Origin: Streptomyces caniferus
GTDB lineage: Bacteria; Actinomycetota; Actinomycetes; Streptomycetales; Streptomycetaceae
NCBI RefSeq assembly: GCF_009811555.1
Contig: NZ_BLIN01000005.1
Span: forward strand, 310,001-374,000
DNA length: 64,000 bases
Direction of reading: 5' to 3'
Part shown: positions 1 through 8,424 of the stretch, piece after piece
How the letters are laid out: each line of letters begins with the position of its first letter
Position numbering within the stretch: the stretch's first letter is position 1
Notes under the pieces: generated by a model
What the model was told of the DNA's origin: nothing
What the model saw: the letters and a program-made list of their open reading frames with translations, nothing else
Databases searched by the model: none
Position numbers and translations under genes: made by a program

Positions 1-16
1 CTCAGAACTTCGCAGG
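1..16. repeat. 16-bp word repeated at 45511-45526
   Basis: CTCAGAACTTCGCAGG occurs here and again, in the same orientation, at 45511-45526. It marks the point where the flavin reductase fragment loses homology, so it may be the end of a mobile element or a recombination target. Because it lies at the window edge, the outer flank cannot be read. Confidence 0.5.
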
Positions 17-148
17 GGCCAGGTTCGCAGAAGCACCATCAGGGCTGATCGTCGAGACCCAGGCGATGGGCCGCGGCACCACCACCGCGGTCAGGAGCTT
101 GTAGAACTCGTTGCGGGACATGGCAGCGGGATCGAAGTCAGTGCGCAT
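2..148 (-). pseudogene. Flavin reductase-like protein, N-terminal fragment
   Basis: The reading frame starts at an ATG (148) and encodes about 48 residues resembling the N-terminus of flavin reductase-like (FMN-binding split-barrel) proteins. The recognisable segment runs from VVPRPIAWVSTIS to ANLAP. In intact relatives ANLAP is followed by a Y-S-F-F type segment and about 150 more residues. Here the frame reads APAKF and stops. The break falls inside a 16-bp word (1-16) that recurs at 45511-45526, so the gene appears truncated by a rearrangement. It should have no activity. Confidence 0.7.
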
Positions 149-527
149 GGTGCTCAGTATCCAGGTGTGTGGCCGCGGACCGTACAGCGGATCCACGGCA
201 CCACCAAACCCCTGAGTTCGGCGGACCGGGCCGTGCACGATTCGGCGGGGACCACGCCCGCACAGGGCACGACCGTGCCCCGCCCGAGCGGCCAGGCACC
301 GGGCCGACCGGCGGCGGATCAGCGACTTCAACTGCGGCCAGGCGGGGAGGAGATGGCTATGACCGCTCAGGTTGCCGGTAAGACCATCGAGCGGTACCCA
401 GGCTCGAACAGGTGGTTACCGGCCCTCCAGGCCGTCGGCCGCCCGCTCGGCGGCCTCCTCCTCGGGGGCGCAGGGCGGGCGCGGCACCAGTGATTGTCGC
501 GCCCGCCCCGAGTAGGTACGTCGCCGT
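149..527. other. Gene-free stretch between flavin reductase fragment and DUF2267 genes
   Basis: No frame in these 379 bases resembles a known family. The open frames present are low-complexity, Arg/Pro-rich shadows typical of high-GC non-coding DNA. It presumably holds the 5' region of the truncated flavin reductase gene and the 3' end of the stress operon. Confidence 0.4.
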
Positions 528-965
528 CTACGCGGCTGGAGTGAGTTCGGCCCGGCCGAACAGCAGGGCGTAGCCGGTGGGGAGTTGTTGGAGGATGCGG
601 GTGATCAGGTCGGGGCCGGCGTAGGCGGCGACGGCGGAGAAGACGGAGCCGGTGTCCCAGCGGGTGGTGGCCAGGGAGGCGTCGGTGCGGGCGGCGAGGT
701 CCTTGACGAAGGCCCAGCCGGTCAGCGGCTGGGGGGCGGGAATCTGCGCGGTCAGCACGCGGGCTGCTTGCGGGGGTAGGCAGCCGGCCAGGTCGACGCG
801 TTCGTCGCCGGTCAGCTGGCGGCCCAGTCCGGCAAGAACCAGGCGGACGGCTTCGTCGGCTCTCTCGCGGGTGGGGTAGGCGCCCTCATAGCGGACCTTC
901 TCCAGCATCTGCTCGTATGCCGTCCCGTACGGCCGCTGGGGCGGTGCGTGCCGGTTGGAGCTCAC
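528..965 (-). CDS. DUF2267 family protein
   Basis: A protein of about 145 residues matches the DUF2267 pattern: an amphipathic helical bundle with an early YPTRERADEAVRLVLAGL segment and a C-terminal segment ending in LPTGYALLFGRAEL. DUF2267 proteins are small, often stress-linked and of unknown biochemical role. The GTG at 965 is preferred because it lies downstream of an AAAGGG-type site. An ATG at 908 is an alternative, and an upstream ATG at 1007 would overlap nothing but lacks a good site. It is the third gene of an hsp18-DUF2267-DUF2267 series, 57 bp after a paralogue, so co-expression with the small heat-shock protein is likely. Confidence 0.75.
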   Translation of the reverse strand: MSSNRHAPPQRPYGTAYEQMLEKVRYEGAYPTRERADEAVRLVLAGLGRQLTGDERVDLAGCLPPQAARVLTAQIPAPQPLTGWAFVKDLAARTDASLATTRWDTGSVFSAVAAYAGPDLITRILQQLPTGYALLFGRAELTPAA

Positions 966-1022
966 GGGGGTGGTTGCCCTTTCTTGCTGTGGCCGGTGCG
1001 CGGGCACCGGCGTGCGGGATGG

Positions 1023-1418
1023 TCAGGTGGGCTGGGGGCGGCCGAAGAGCAGGTCGTAGCCAGCGGGGAGCTGGAGCAGGATCTGGCCGAGCAGGTCCTC
1101 TCCGGCGGCGTCGGTGACGGTGGACAGCACGGCGCTGACGTCCCAGGAGGCGGTCTGCTCGGTGGCGCCCTCGATCCACGCCGCGGTTGCGCGGACGAAC
1201 CGCTCCGGGGACAGCGGCTCGGCACTGGTCAGCGGGTTGAGCAGGATCAGGGCGTACGTCTCCGGCAGGCACGCCGCCAGCTGGGCACGGACGCCGCCGA
1301 CCAGGTGCGCTCCGAGGAGGGCGAGCACCACACGGGCCGCGCGCTCGACTTCCTCCAGAGTGTCGTACTCGCCGCGTTCCTTCACGTGGCCGAGGAACGC
1401 TTCGCGTCGCAGAGTCAT
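1023..1418 (-). CDS. DUF2267 family protein
   Basis: This 131-residue protein starts at ATG 1418 behind a GGGGTGG-like ribosome site. It shows the DUF2267 layout: an N-terminal REAFLGHVKERGEYDTLEE segment and a C-terminal LLQLPAGYDLLFGRPQP. It is a clear paralogue of the next gene downstream, which ends LLFGRAEL. The open frame continues upstream into the hsp18 coding region, but that extension is an antisense-style shadow with no family similarity. It lies about 100 bp downstream of hsp18 on the same strand, suggesting one stress-induced transcript. The biochemical function of the family is unknown. Confidence 0.8.
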   Translation of the reverse strand: MTLRREAFLGHVKERGEYDTLEEVERAARVVLALLGAHLVGGVRAQLAACLPETYALILLNPLTSAEPLSPERFVRATAAWIEGATEQTASWDVSAVLSTVTDAAGEDLLGQILLQLPAGYDLLFGRPQPT

Positions 1419-1515
1419 CTCAGCCGCCACCCCTTCTTCTTCGGACTGCCCAGGGGTGCGGAGGGCGGGGTGAGGGGAGGTCAGGTGCCCGCCCTGCGCA
1501 CCCGTCCGGCCGGTG

Positions 1516-1947
1516 TCAGCCGGAGATCTCCTTGTGGCCGGATCCGACGCCGATGGAGATCTTGCGGGGCTTGGCGCGCTCGGCGATCGGGATGCGCAGG
1601 GTGAGCACGCCTGCGTCGTAGTCGGCCTGGATGTGCTCGGTGTCGAGGGTGTCGGCGAGCACGATCTGGCGAGAGAAGATGCCCAGCGGCCGCTCGGACA
1701 GCTCCATCTGCACGTCGTCGGCCTTCGCCACCGGCCGCCGCTCGGCCTTGACGGTGAGCATGTTCCGCTCGACGTCGATGTCGATCGCGTCCGCAGGGAC
1801 GCCCGGAAGGTCGAAGGCCACCACATACTCGTCGCCCTGGCGGTAGGCGTCCATCGGCATCGCCGAGGGGCGGGACCAGGTACCCGGGCCCGTCAGCTGC
1901 TGCGCCAGCCGGTCCAGCTCACGGAAGGGGTCAGTGCGCATCAACAT
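1516..1947 (-). CDS. hsp18: Small heat-shock protein, Hsp20/alpha-crystallin (Hsp18)
   Basis: This 143-residue ATP-independent holdase has a short N-terminal region ([16 protein letters not shown]) and a central alpha-crystallin domain. The domain runs from [15 protein letters not shown] through the conserved [12 protein letters not shown] strand, followed by a short tail with KISIG. Such proteins bind unfolding proteins as oligomers during heat shock. A GGAGG site lies about 10 bases before ATG 1947; ATG 1941 is also possible. The intergenic region holds two TGTCATC-N5-GATGACA type sites, which match what I recall as the RheA operator of Streptomyces albus hsp18. The divergent neighbour is a RheA-like regulator, so heat induction through that repressor is expected. 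Two DUF2267 genes follow. Confidence 0.92.
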   Translation of the reverse strand: MLMRTDPFRELDRLAQQLTGPGTWSRPSAMPMDAYRQGDEYVVAFDLPGVPADAIDIDVERNMLTVKAERRPVAKADDVQMELSERPLGIFSRQIVLADTLDTEHIQADYDAGVLTLRIPIAERAKPRKISIGVGSGHKEISG

Positions 1948-2013
1948 CGTGAAAACACCTCCAGCAGGTTCAGGCAGTTACTGCCAATGCGCCTCACTGA
2001 CACCGTTGTAACA

Positions 2014-2032
2014 TGTCATCCAATGGATGACA
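2014..2032. promoter_or_regulatory. RheA-type operator 1
   Basis: A perfect inverted repeat TGTCATC-CAATG-GATGACA lies upstream of hsp18. It equals the TGTCATC-N5-GATGACA operator I recall for RheA control of hsp18 in S. albus. It is 67 bp before the hsp18 start and 44 bp before the start of the divergent regulator, so it can control both. Confidence 0.85.
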
Positions 2033-2039
2033 AACACGA

Positions 2040-2058
2040 TGTCGTCTACATGATGACA
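2040..2058. promoter_or_regulatory. RheA-type operator 2, one mismatch
   Basis: A second copy, TGTCGTC-TACAT-GATGACA, differs by one base in the left arm. The two centres are 26 bp apart, so dimers could bind on nearly one face of the helix. It sits just before the ribosome site of the regulator gene, consistent with autorepression. Confidence 0.75.
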
Positions 2059-2075
2059 ACGAGAGGAAGGTGCCC

Positions 2076-2708
2076 GTGACCGCAGCCGACCAGCCGTCCA
2101 CGACCAGCACGAATGCCCACAGCCCGCCGTCGTTCCTGGCCGCCGCGGCGGCCCTGCACGCCATAGACGACGCCCTCCGCGACGCTCGGCGAGAGACCCC
2201 GGACACCCCGGATGCGCCCGGCCACGGTCCGGAGCAGGCGCTGGCCTCCCTGATGCTGCTGCGGCAGGTGCGCGAGCAGCTCGCCGGATGGGAGACCGGG
2301 CTGATCGAAACCGCCCGCGACGCGGGAGCGAGCTGGGCCGACCTCGCCCACCCCCTCGGCGTCGCCAGCCGCCAGGCCGCCGAACGCCGCTACCTGCGCG
2401 GCCGCCCCGGCCCCGCCGGAACCACCGGAGAACAACGCGTCCGAGCCACCCGCGAACGCCGTGCCACCGAACGCACCACCGCCACTTGGGCCCGCCGCAA
2501 CGCAGCCGACCTGCGCCGCGTCGCCGGTCAGATCACCGCGCTCACCGACCTGCCCCCCACGGCTCGCCGACCCCTCAGCCAGCTTCATGCGGCCCTTGCC
2601 CACGACGACCCCGCCGAACTCATCCGCCCCCTCAACGACACCCGCCCCCACCTGACCGCCACCCACCCCGACCTCGCTGCACAAATCGACACCCTCACGC
2701 GCCCCTGA
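2076..2708 (+). CDS. rheA: RheA-type Hsp18 transcriptional regulator
   Basis: This 210-residue protein is divergent from hsp18. It matches the family annotated in Streptomyces as Hsp18 transcriptional regulator, with a central segment reading GASWADLAHPLGVASRQAAE, which looks like a helix-turn-helix. The rest is Ala/Arg-rich helix. In S. albus the thermosensor repressor RheA is, from memory, encoded divergently from hsp18 and binds the operator type found here twice. The start is set at GTG 2076 because GAGAGGAAGG (2061-2070) is well spaced from it; the GTG at 2070 is too close. It probably represses hsp18 and itself at low temperature. The symbol is by synteny, operator and family resemblance; no direct alignment was possible. 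Confidence 0.75.
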   Translation: MTAADQPSTTSTNAHSPPSFLAAAAALHAIDDALRDARRETPDTPDAPGHGPEQALASLMLLRQVREQLAGWETGLIETARDAGASWADLAHPLGVASRQAAERRYLRGRPGPAGTTGEQRVRATRERRATERTTATWARRNAADLRRVAGQITALTDLPPTARRPLSQLHAALAHDDPAELIRPLNDTRPHLTATHPDLAAQIDTLTRP

Positions 2709-2832
2709 ACCCACCCGTTCCGATTCTCTGTTCCGTTCGGTACTCGGGCCCCGGGGCATGGGGGCATGCCAGGTCCACACTGGCTGTCAGAACGTCAGGG
2801 TGAGGTTGATGCCTTAACGGCCGAACGAGTGA

Positions 2833-3097
2833 GTTTCACGTGACGCTCGGCTTGCGCTCAAGAAACCTGACCCCAAGGTCCCACGGCGTCATGGCGAGGG
2901 CGGAAAGTCCCACCTGACCGTGATCCAGGGGTTGGCCGCCCTGTCACTGGACGCCCTCAGCTCGGTCGCCTACGGCCCGGAGGCCATCGTCATCGTGCTG
3001 GTGGCCGCCTGTTCGGGCGCGCTCACGGCGATGCTGCCGATCACCCTGGCCATCGCCGGGTTGCTGGCCGTCCTGGTCGTCTCCTACCGCCAGGTGA
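2833..3097 (+). pseudogene. APC-superfamily permease, N-terminal fragment
   Basis: The frame carries the first membrane segments of an amino-acid/polyamine/organocation (APC) permease: GLAALSLDALSSVAYGPEAI, then a helix through LPITLAIAGLLAVLVVSYRQV. The GTG at 2920 is a possible start, and the frame is open back to 2833. After SYRQV similarity ends at about 3097, where the sequence switches to a HAD hydrolase in another frame. Intact relatives have 12 or more helices. The permease at the right edge of this window belongs to the same superfamily, so the fragment may derive from a related gene. Confidence 0.75.
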
Positions 3098-3577
3098 CAC
3101 TGGTTCCCCGAGGAGCAGGTGGCGGAGACCGCCGCTCTCTTCCGCGAGCTGTATCCGCAGTACGCGGTCGCGGCGACGCCCGCCCTGCCCGGCGCCCGGG
3201 AGGCCATCGACGCGATCCACGCAGCGGGCGGCCGGGCGATCGTGGTGACCGCGAAGTACGAGCCCAACGCCAAGCTGCACCTGGAACACCTCGGCCTCGA
3301 CGTGGACGCCCTCTTCGGCTCCCTGTGGGCGGAGGGCAAGGCCGAGGCGCTGCGCAAGCACGACGCGCAGGTCTACGTCGGCGACCACGTCGGTGACATC
3401 GTCGGGGCGCACACCGCGGGCGCTCTGTCCGTCGCGGTCGCCACCGGCCCGTGCGATGCCACGGTGCTGCGCAACGCCGGTGCCGAGGTGGTGCTCGCGG
3501 ACCTGACGGAGTTCCCGTCCTGGCTGGAGCGCTATGTGGCGGAACGGGCGGACGGCGGCAACGCCGCCACCACCTGA
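3098..3577 (+). pseudogene. HAD-family hydrolase, N-terminally truncated
   Basis: About 159 residues match the cap and C-terminal half of a HAD phosphatase. Visible parts are VAETAALFRELYPQYA, a motif II-like IVVTAKYEP, a motif III lysine region EGKAEALRK, and a motif IV-like VYVGDHVGDI. Motif I, with the nucleophilic Asp (DxDGT), is missing because the 5' end was replaced by permease sequence at about 3098. The GTG at 3119 could still start a shorter product, but without the nucleophile it should be inactive. The junction looks like a deletion end-point joining two unrelated genes in different frames. Confidence 0.75.
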
Positions 3578-3848
3578 CGGCGCTGAGCCGTGGCGGAACG
3601 GACCACTCCAGCCGCGGCGATCAGAAAAACGCGGCCATCAGCATGCACAACCAGCAGAAGACGGATCGAACTCGCGCGGCACTCCGTCGCCGAGGAGCAG
3701 TATCTCTGCCCCGCGGTGCGTGAGCATCTGGAGAGGGGCCGGCGGCAGCCGCCCGTCTTGAGGCTCGGTCGTGCTGCTCTGCGCCTGGTGAGAGCGCCGG
3801 GGCCGGCCTGTCCCCCCGATCGGGCCGGTCCCGGCGCTGGTCTGATTC

Positions 3849-4453
3849 TCAGCGGGCAGTCGGCTCGTCAGCGAGGTAGGGCGGGGCAGGCTCGTACTGG
3901 ATGTATCGGCGCACGGCACGGGCGTGATCGCGGCCGTGCAGCTGACCAACCAGCCACAGTGCCATGTCGATGCCGGCGGACACGCCCTGGCTCGTGACCA
4001 GTTCGCCGTCGACCACATAGCGCGCGTCACGGGACCACGGTGATGTTCCCGCGTGCCTGAAGGATGTCCTCGAAGGCGTGGTGCGTGGCCACCCGGCGGC
4101 CGCGGGCCGCGCCCGCCTCGTGCAGCAGCAGGGCCCCGGTGCAGACGCTGGTGGTCCAGGCGACCTGGGCGGAGGCTTGGCGGATCCACTCGATGAGGAC
4201 GGGGTTGGTCACCTCGGTGCGGGTCCCGTTCCCGCCGGGCACGAGCAGCACGTCGAGCGGCGGGTGGTCGTCGAAGGTGTGGTCGGGCAGCACCCGCATG
4301 CCCTTGTTGCAACGGACGTGGTCCCGCCGCTCGGCGATCAGCACGGTGGTGTCTCCCTGCGCCCGGATCATGGCGGAGGAGGTGAAGACCTCCCAGGACC
4401 GACAAAGTCCAGTTCCTCGACCCGCTCGGACAACAACAGCCCATAGGCCGTCA
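3849..4453 (-). pseudogene. DJ-1/PfpI family protein with two frameshifts
   Basis: A complete DJ-1/PfpI-type domain can be read only by changing frame twice. The ATG at 4453 gives MTAYGLLLSERVEELDFVGP. A missing base near 4397 moves the frame to WEVFTSSAMIRAQG and on through a VCTGALLLHEAG motif containing the nucleophile-elbow Cys. An extra C near 4030 moves it again to YVVDGELVTSQGVSAGID, ending at the TGA at 3849-3851. The ATG overlaps the stop of the upstream regulator (ATGA), so the two genes were translationally coupled. Both shifts fall in short G/C runs, so sequencing error cannot be excluded. Confidence 0.75.
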
Positions 4454-5466
4454 TGCGTACTCCTTGATGGATCCGAATCTGTCCCGGTACTCGGACGGCG
4501 CGATGCCGACCTGACGGTGGAAGGAGCGCCGCAGCGTCTCCGCGCTGCCGAAGCCGCACCGGTGGGCGATGGCTTCCACGGGATCGTCGCCTTCGACCAG
4601 GGCGCGGCGTGCCGCCTCCACGCGCCCCCTCTCCACGTACGCGGCCGGCGGTGTGCCGAGTTCGGCGGTGAACCGGCGTTGTAGGTGACGGGGACTCAGG
4701 CCCGCGTGAGCGGCCAGATCGGCGATGCCGTGTCGGGCCCCTGGATCGGTGTGGATCGCCGAGACCGTGTTCCGGATCGGGTCGCTGGACGGCTGGCGCG
4801 ACCACAGCGGTACGCTGTACTGCGACTGGCCGCCGGGCCGGCGCAGGAAGAGCACCAGTTCCTGCGCGACGGCATGGGCGATGTCCCGGCCCAGATCGTC
4901 CTCCACCAGGGCGAGTGCGAGGTCATACCGGCGGTCACACCGGCCGAGGTCCATACCCTCCCGTCCCTGATGAAGATCGGGTCGCAGTCCACCCGCAGCT
5001 CCGGGTACTCCCGGGCGAGCTGCTCCTCACGGGACCAATGGGTGGTGACCCGGCAGCCCCCGACGAGGCCGGCGGCTGCCAGCAGGAACACCCCACTGCA
5101 CACCGAGGTGACGCGGCGGGCGGATGCCCCGGCCGCGGCGATCCACTCGGTCAGCGCGCTGTTTTGCGCCGCCTGGTCGACGCTGTTGCCGCCCACCGCC
5201 ACCAGGGTGTCGATCCCGCACGGGTCGAGATCGGCCACACCGTGTCCGGCCTTTACGGGAAGGCCACTGGTCGACCGGACCAGGCCGGCGGTGGGCGCGA
5301 GGATCTGACAGTCGTAACCGCCTGAGAACGTCCCCGCGTGCTGGAACACCTCGTGCGGACCGGCCAGGTCCAGTGCTTGGAAGCCGTCGAAGACCACGAG
5401 AACGATGCGATGTCGTTGCACGTCTTCAGCCTGCTGGCCCCGGGTGGTGGCGTCAACGACACGCAT
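4451..5466 (-). pseudogene. GlxA-like AraC-family regulator (DJ-1 domain + HTH) with one frameshift
   Basis: This encodes a GlxA-type transcription factor. The N-terminal DJ-1/PfpI-like domain (from IVLVVFDGFQALDLAGP, with the VCSGVFLLAAAG elbow) runs to ITAGM-type sequence. The frame is lost at about 4921, where one G seems missing after ATG. The second frame continues DLALALVEDDLGRDIAHAVA into a double AraC HTH (LSPRHLQRRF and SAETLRRSFHRQVG). Such proteins usually control a neighbouring enzyme gene; here the coupled downstream gene is a frameshifted DJ-1 protein. If the indel is a sequencing error, the product would be about 338 residues and functional. Confidence 0.8.
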
Positions 5467-5522
5467 CCCACGATTCGCGCCATCGCCCGCGGGCTACGAC
5501 ATGGACAGCGACCAGGTGCGTC

Positions 5523-5772
5523 ATGACATGGCGCGCACGCCACCGAACGCTGCTGTGGTGCAGACGGGCTCGGCCGAAGCCCTGGCATGTCGAGGACGAG
5601 CGGTGGGCGGTGGTTGAGCCGCTGTTGCCCAAGGTAGAGCACCGAGCTCGGCATACCGGGCGCAAGCGGCATCCGGGCCGGCTGGCGTTCCAGGGCCTCC
5701 AGTTCGGGCTGCACACAGCAATCGCCTGGGAAAACCTGCCCCAGGAACTCGGTGTCGGCTCGGGCAGGAACT
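5523..5772 (+). pseudogene. IS5-type transposase, N-terminal fragment
   Basis: From about 5590 the frame reads WHVEDERWAVVEPLLPKVE, then TGRKRHPGRLAFQGLQFGLH and IAWENLPQELG. This is the typical start of IS5-family DDE transposases in Streptomyces. Similarity stops at about 5772 and none of the DDE catalytic residues remain. An ATG at 5523 is in frame. It is an inactive scrap, one of six transposase fragments in the window. Confidence 0.75.
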
Positions 5773-6299
5773 GCTGGCGTCGTCCTGGGGCAACTCCCCC
5801 ACGCTGGACTGGGTTGGGAGGAGACGGCGTTCGGTGTGATCGACCTGGCTTTGTCCGGGGAGGCGGAGCCACTGCACGCCCCCGAGCGCCAACGCCCTGT
5901 TCACGCTGGCGCATTGCCCCCCATCCACCCTCCTCACGTACGGACCAACCGCTCCCCCGCCCAGACGTGGTCCGGGTTGACCGCACTCGACCTCGCCGCC
6001 CGGCTCGCCGGCCCCGGCCCGGCCGTTGCCCCCGACGGCTTTCACCTGCCTGACCGGGCACCAGACCCGGACGGTGCCCTTCCCCTCGCAGGGCCGGAGC
6101 CCGGTCCCGGCGGCATGGAGCTGTCCTCGGCGCTGCCCGCCCGCGACTCGGGAGGGCGGATGTTCCTGCCCGCCGCCCGCCCCCTGGCCGCCGACCGGCT
6201 GGCGTCCGCCTGCGGTACACGCTCCTCGGACCACACCGACGGACTGTGCCGCCCCCTGGTGGACATGCCGCTGGCACCGCAGCACCAAGGAGGCACCCC
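5773..6299. other. Unassigned debris between transposase fragment and LysR gene
   Basis: All frames here are open for long stretches but are low in complexity and show no family I recognise. A + strand frame running to 6303 and antisense frames across the same DNA are probably GC-driven shadows. It may be the remainder of the damaged insertion sequence or an unknown gene remnant. Confidence 0.35.
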
Positions 6300-7208
6300 C
6301 TAGGGGTGCTGTTCGGGGAGGTTGGCGACGCGGCTCATTTCTGCCAGGAAGGCTCGCACGCGCGGCGTTTCGGTTTCGGTGCCCGTGGCCACGAGCACGC
6401 TGCGGGACACGGTCGGCCGGCAGGGAACGAAGCGCACGCTGCCGGGAGCCGAGGCACGGACCACGCGCGGCACCAATGTCACTGCGAGTCCAGCCGCGAC
6501 CAGGTGGAGTTGCGTGGCGTAGTCGGACACGCAGTAGCGCACCTCCGCTTCCACCTCGTGTGCGCGCAGCAGTTGCCGCAGTGCTTCGTGCGCGTCGCTC
6601 CCCGCAGGACAGCTGGTCCAGAGTTCGCCGTGGAGTTCATCGAGTGCCACGAACTCCCGGCCGGCCAGCGGGTGTCCCTCCGGAACCGCCAACTGGGCGT
6701 CCTCGTGCATCAGGAGGGTGGTGCGTACTCCGGGCGGCAGGTGCGCCGGGTGGTGGTCCCAGCTCTCCGTGACGACGGCGTCGAGCTGGCGTGCTTGGAG
6801 CATCGGGATCATGTCGACCGCTTCGCCGTCGCGCAGTGAGGGTTCGAGGCGGGGGTGGCGTTCGATGAGGCGGTGCAGCACGTCAGGGACCAGTGTGCGG
6901 AGAACACTGGCGACACCACCGATGCGCAGGGGTCCGGCGACGAGACCGTGCAAGTTGGCGAGGTCTCGTTCGGCGTCCGCGAGCGTGGACACCATGGTGT
7001 GTGCCGAACCGGCGAGGATGTGGCCGGCGCTGGTCAGCCGGATGCCACGGCCGTCCCGCTCAACGAGTTGGCATTGGACCTCCTTCTCCAGTTTTCGCAC
7101 ATGCTGGGACACTGCGGGCCCTGTGATGTGCAGAGCGGCGGCTGCTTCACTCACCGAGCCGAAGCGTGCGACGGCCGCGAAGACCCGTAGCCTCTCCCAA
7201 GTGATCAC
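6300..7208 (-). CDS. LysR-family transcriptional regulator
   Basis: This 302-residue LysR regulator has an N-terminal winged HTH (FAAVARFGSVSEAAAALHITGPAVSQHVRKLE) and a C-terminal periplasmic-binding-like effector domain ending near RAFLAEMSR. GTG 7208 is chosen because the family's first residues (WERLRVF) follow directly; the upstream extension has no similarity. It is divergent from an EamA exporter gene (7274), separated by 65 bp that contain a GGCTAATG direct repeat. By the usual LysR layout it probably controls itself and the exporter pair. The inducer is unknown. Confidence 0.88.
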   Translation of the reverse strand: MITWERLRVFAAVARFGSVSEAAAALHITGPAVSQHVRKLEKEVQCQLVERDGRGIRLTSAGHILAGSAHTMVSTLADAERDLANLHGLVAGPLRIGGVASVLRTLVPDVLHRLIERHPRLEPSLRDGEAVDMIPMLQARQLDAVVTESWDHHPAHLPPGVRTTLLMHEDAQLAVPEGHPLAGREFVALDELHGELWTSCPAGSDAHEALRQLLRAHEVEAEVRYCVSDYATQLHLVAAGLAVTLVPRVVRASAPGSVRFVPCRPTVSRSVLVATGTETETPRVRAFLAEMSRVANLPEQHP

Positions 7209-7216
7209 GTAAGTCA

Positions 7217-7237
7217 GGCTAATGCTTTTGGCTAATG
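7217..7237. promoter_or_regulatory. GGCTAATG direct repeat in LysR/exporter intergenic region
   Basis: GGCTAATG occurs at 7217-7224 and 7230-7237, one every 13 bp, in the 65-bp gap between the divergent LysR and EamA genes. This AT-rich patch is the only obvious candidate binding site there. Binding is inferred. Confidence 0.4.
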
Positions 7238-7273
7238 AATCTTGAATAGTGTTACGCGGCTCACGCTGGGACC

Positions 7274-8236
7274 GTGGATGTTGTGGATGCGACCTCAACG
7301 CTCTCCGGGGCGACTTCCGATGACACCGAGCGGGCTCCCCGGCGCAGTTCAACAGCCCCAGCGGGGTTGGTCATCGGTGGAGCCGCCTGTTTGTCCGCTT
7401 CGGCAATGTTCGTCAAGCTCGCCGACATCACCGCAGGAACCGTGGCATTCCTGCGCTGTGCCCTTGCCCTGGGCATTCTTGTGCCACTGCTTGTTCACGA
7501 GATACGGCGCAACGGGCGACTGGCACGGCGACTTCAGGGATATGCGGCGCTCGCGGGCGTTTTCCTCGGCATTGATTACGTCATGTGGACCATGAGCATC
7601 CTGGATGTGGGGGCTGCAGTCGCGACGGTGCTCATCAACGTACAGGTCATCGCCTTCCCGCTGCTGGCGCGGCTCATCGGCGGCACGGTCATGTCTCGTC
7701 GTTTCCTGTGCACCACGCCCGTGATGTTGGGTGGCATCACTCTGGCCAGCGGCGCTCTGCAGGGCGGTGCGGAAGACGGCAGCCCGGTGCGCGGCACGCT
7801 GCTGGGCGTGTGCGCCGGTGTTGCCTATGCCGCCTATCTGTATCTCAACCGGCTGTCAGGTGAGCGCAGCCCCGTGCACGTGGTGACGCCGGTCTGCATT
7901 TCCACCGCGGCCGCTGCGGTGACCGCGGGGGTGGTCGGTATGTGCACCACCGGCATCACCCTGTCGATGTCGCCGGCCTCGTGGGGCTGGATCCTCGCGC
8001 TCGCTCTGCTGGGACAGGTGGCGGCCTGGCTGTTGATCAGTACCGGGACACCCCAGCTCGCGCCGAACACTTCCGCCGCCTTGTTGCTGCTGCAGCCGGT
8101 CATGGCCATGGGATGTGGCCTGCTCATCCTCAGGGAGACGCCGACTGCCTGGCAGCTCGCCGGCTGCGTGGTGGTGATCGCCGCGGTGTGGTTCTCGCAC
8201 CGCACACCGCGCAAGGGCGCAGACAGCGGGCCCTGA
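7274..8236 (+). CDS. EamA/DMT-superfamily transporter
   Basis: This 320-residue membrane protein has about ten predicted helices arranged as two EamA repeats, typical of drug/metabolite exporters. The first helix is around AGLVIGGAACLSASAMFVKL, and the late signature LAPNTSAALLLLQPVMAMG resembles the family's loop and helix 9. It starts at GTG 7274. It lies opposite a LysR regulator and is followed by a second EamA protein (8425). The substrate cannot be told from sequence; amino-acid or metabolite efflux is usual in the family. Confidence 0.85.
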   Translation: MDVVDATSTLSGATSDDTERAPRRSSTAPAGLVIGGAACLSASAMFVKLADITAGTVAFLRCALALGILVPLLVHEIRRNGRLARRLQGYAALAGVFLGIDYVMWTMSILDVGAAVATVLINVQVIAFPLLARLIGGTVMSRRFLCTTPVMLGGITLASGALQGGAEDGSPVRGTLLGVCAGVAYAAYLYLNRLSGERSPVHVVTPVCISTAAAAVTAGVVGMCTTGITLSMSPASWGWILALALLGQVAAWLLISTGTPQLAPNTSAALLLLQPVMAMGCGLLILRETPTAWQLAGCVVVIAAVWFSHRTPRKGADSGP

Positions 8237-8424
8237 CGGAAGTACCGATACGCGCCGCTGCGCCGGATGGCTGCCGACCACCCCTCCTGGACGCGGCCCA
8301 CCCGCTGGACCTCCCCGACCCTCCGCACAGGTTCGACCGGTACCACCACGCCGGGCGGAACACGACAGGCATCGCAGGGACATGCAGGGCCGGTTCGGAA
8401 AATTCTCATGGACAGGATCCACTC

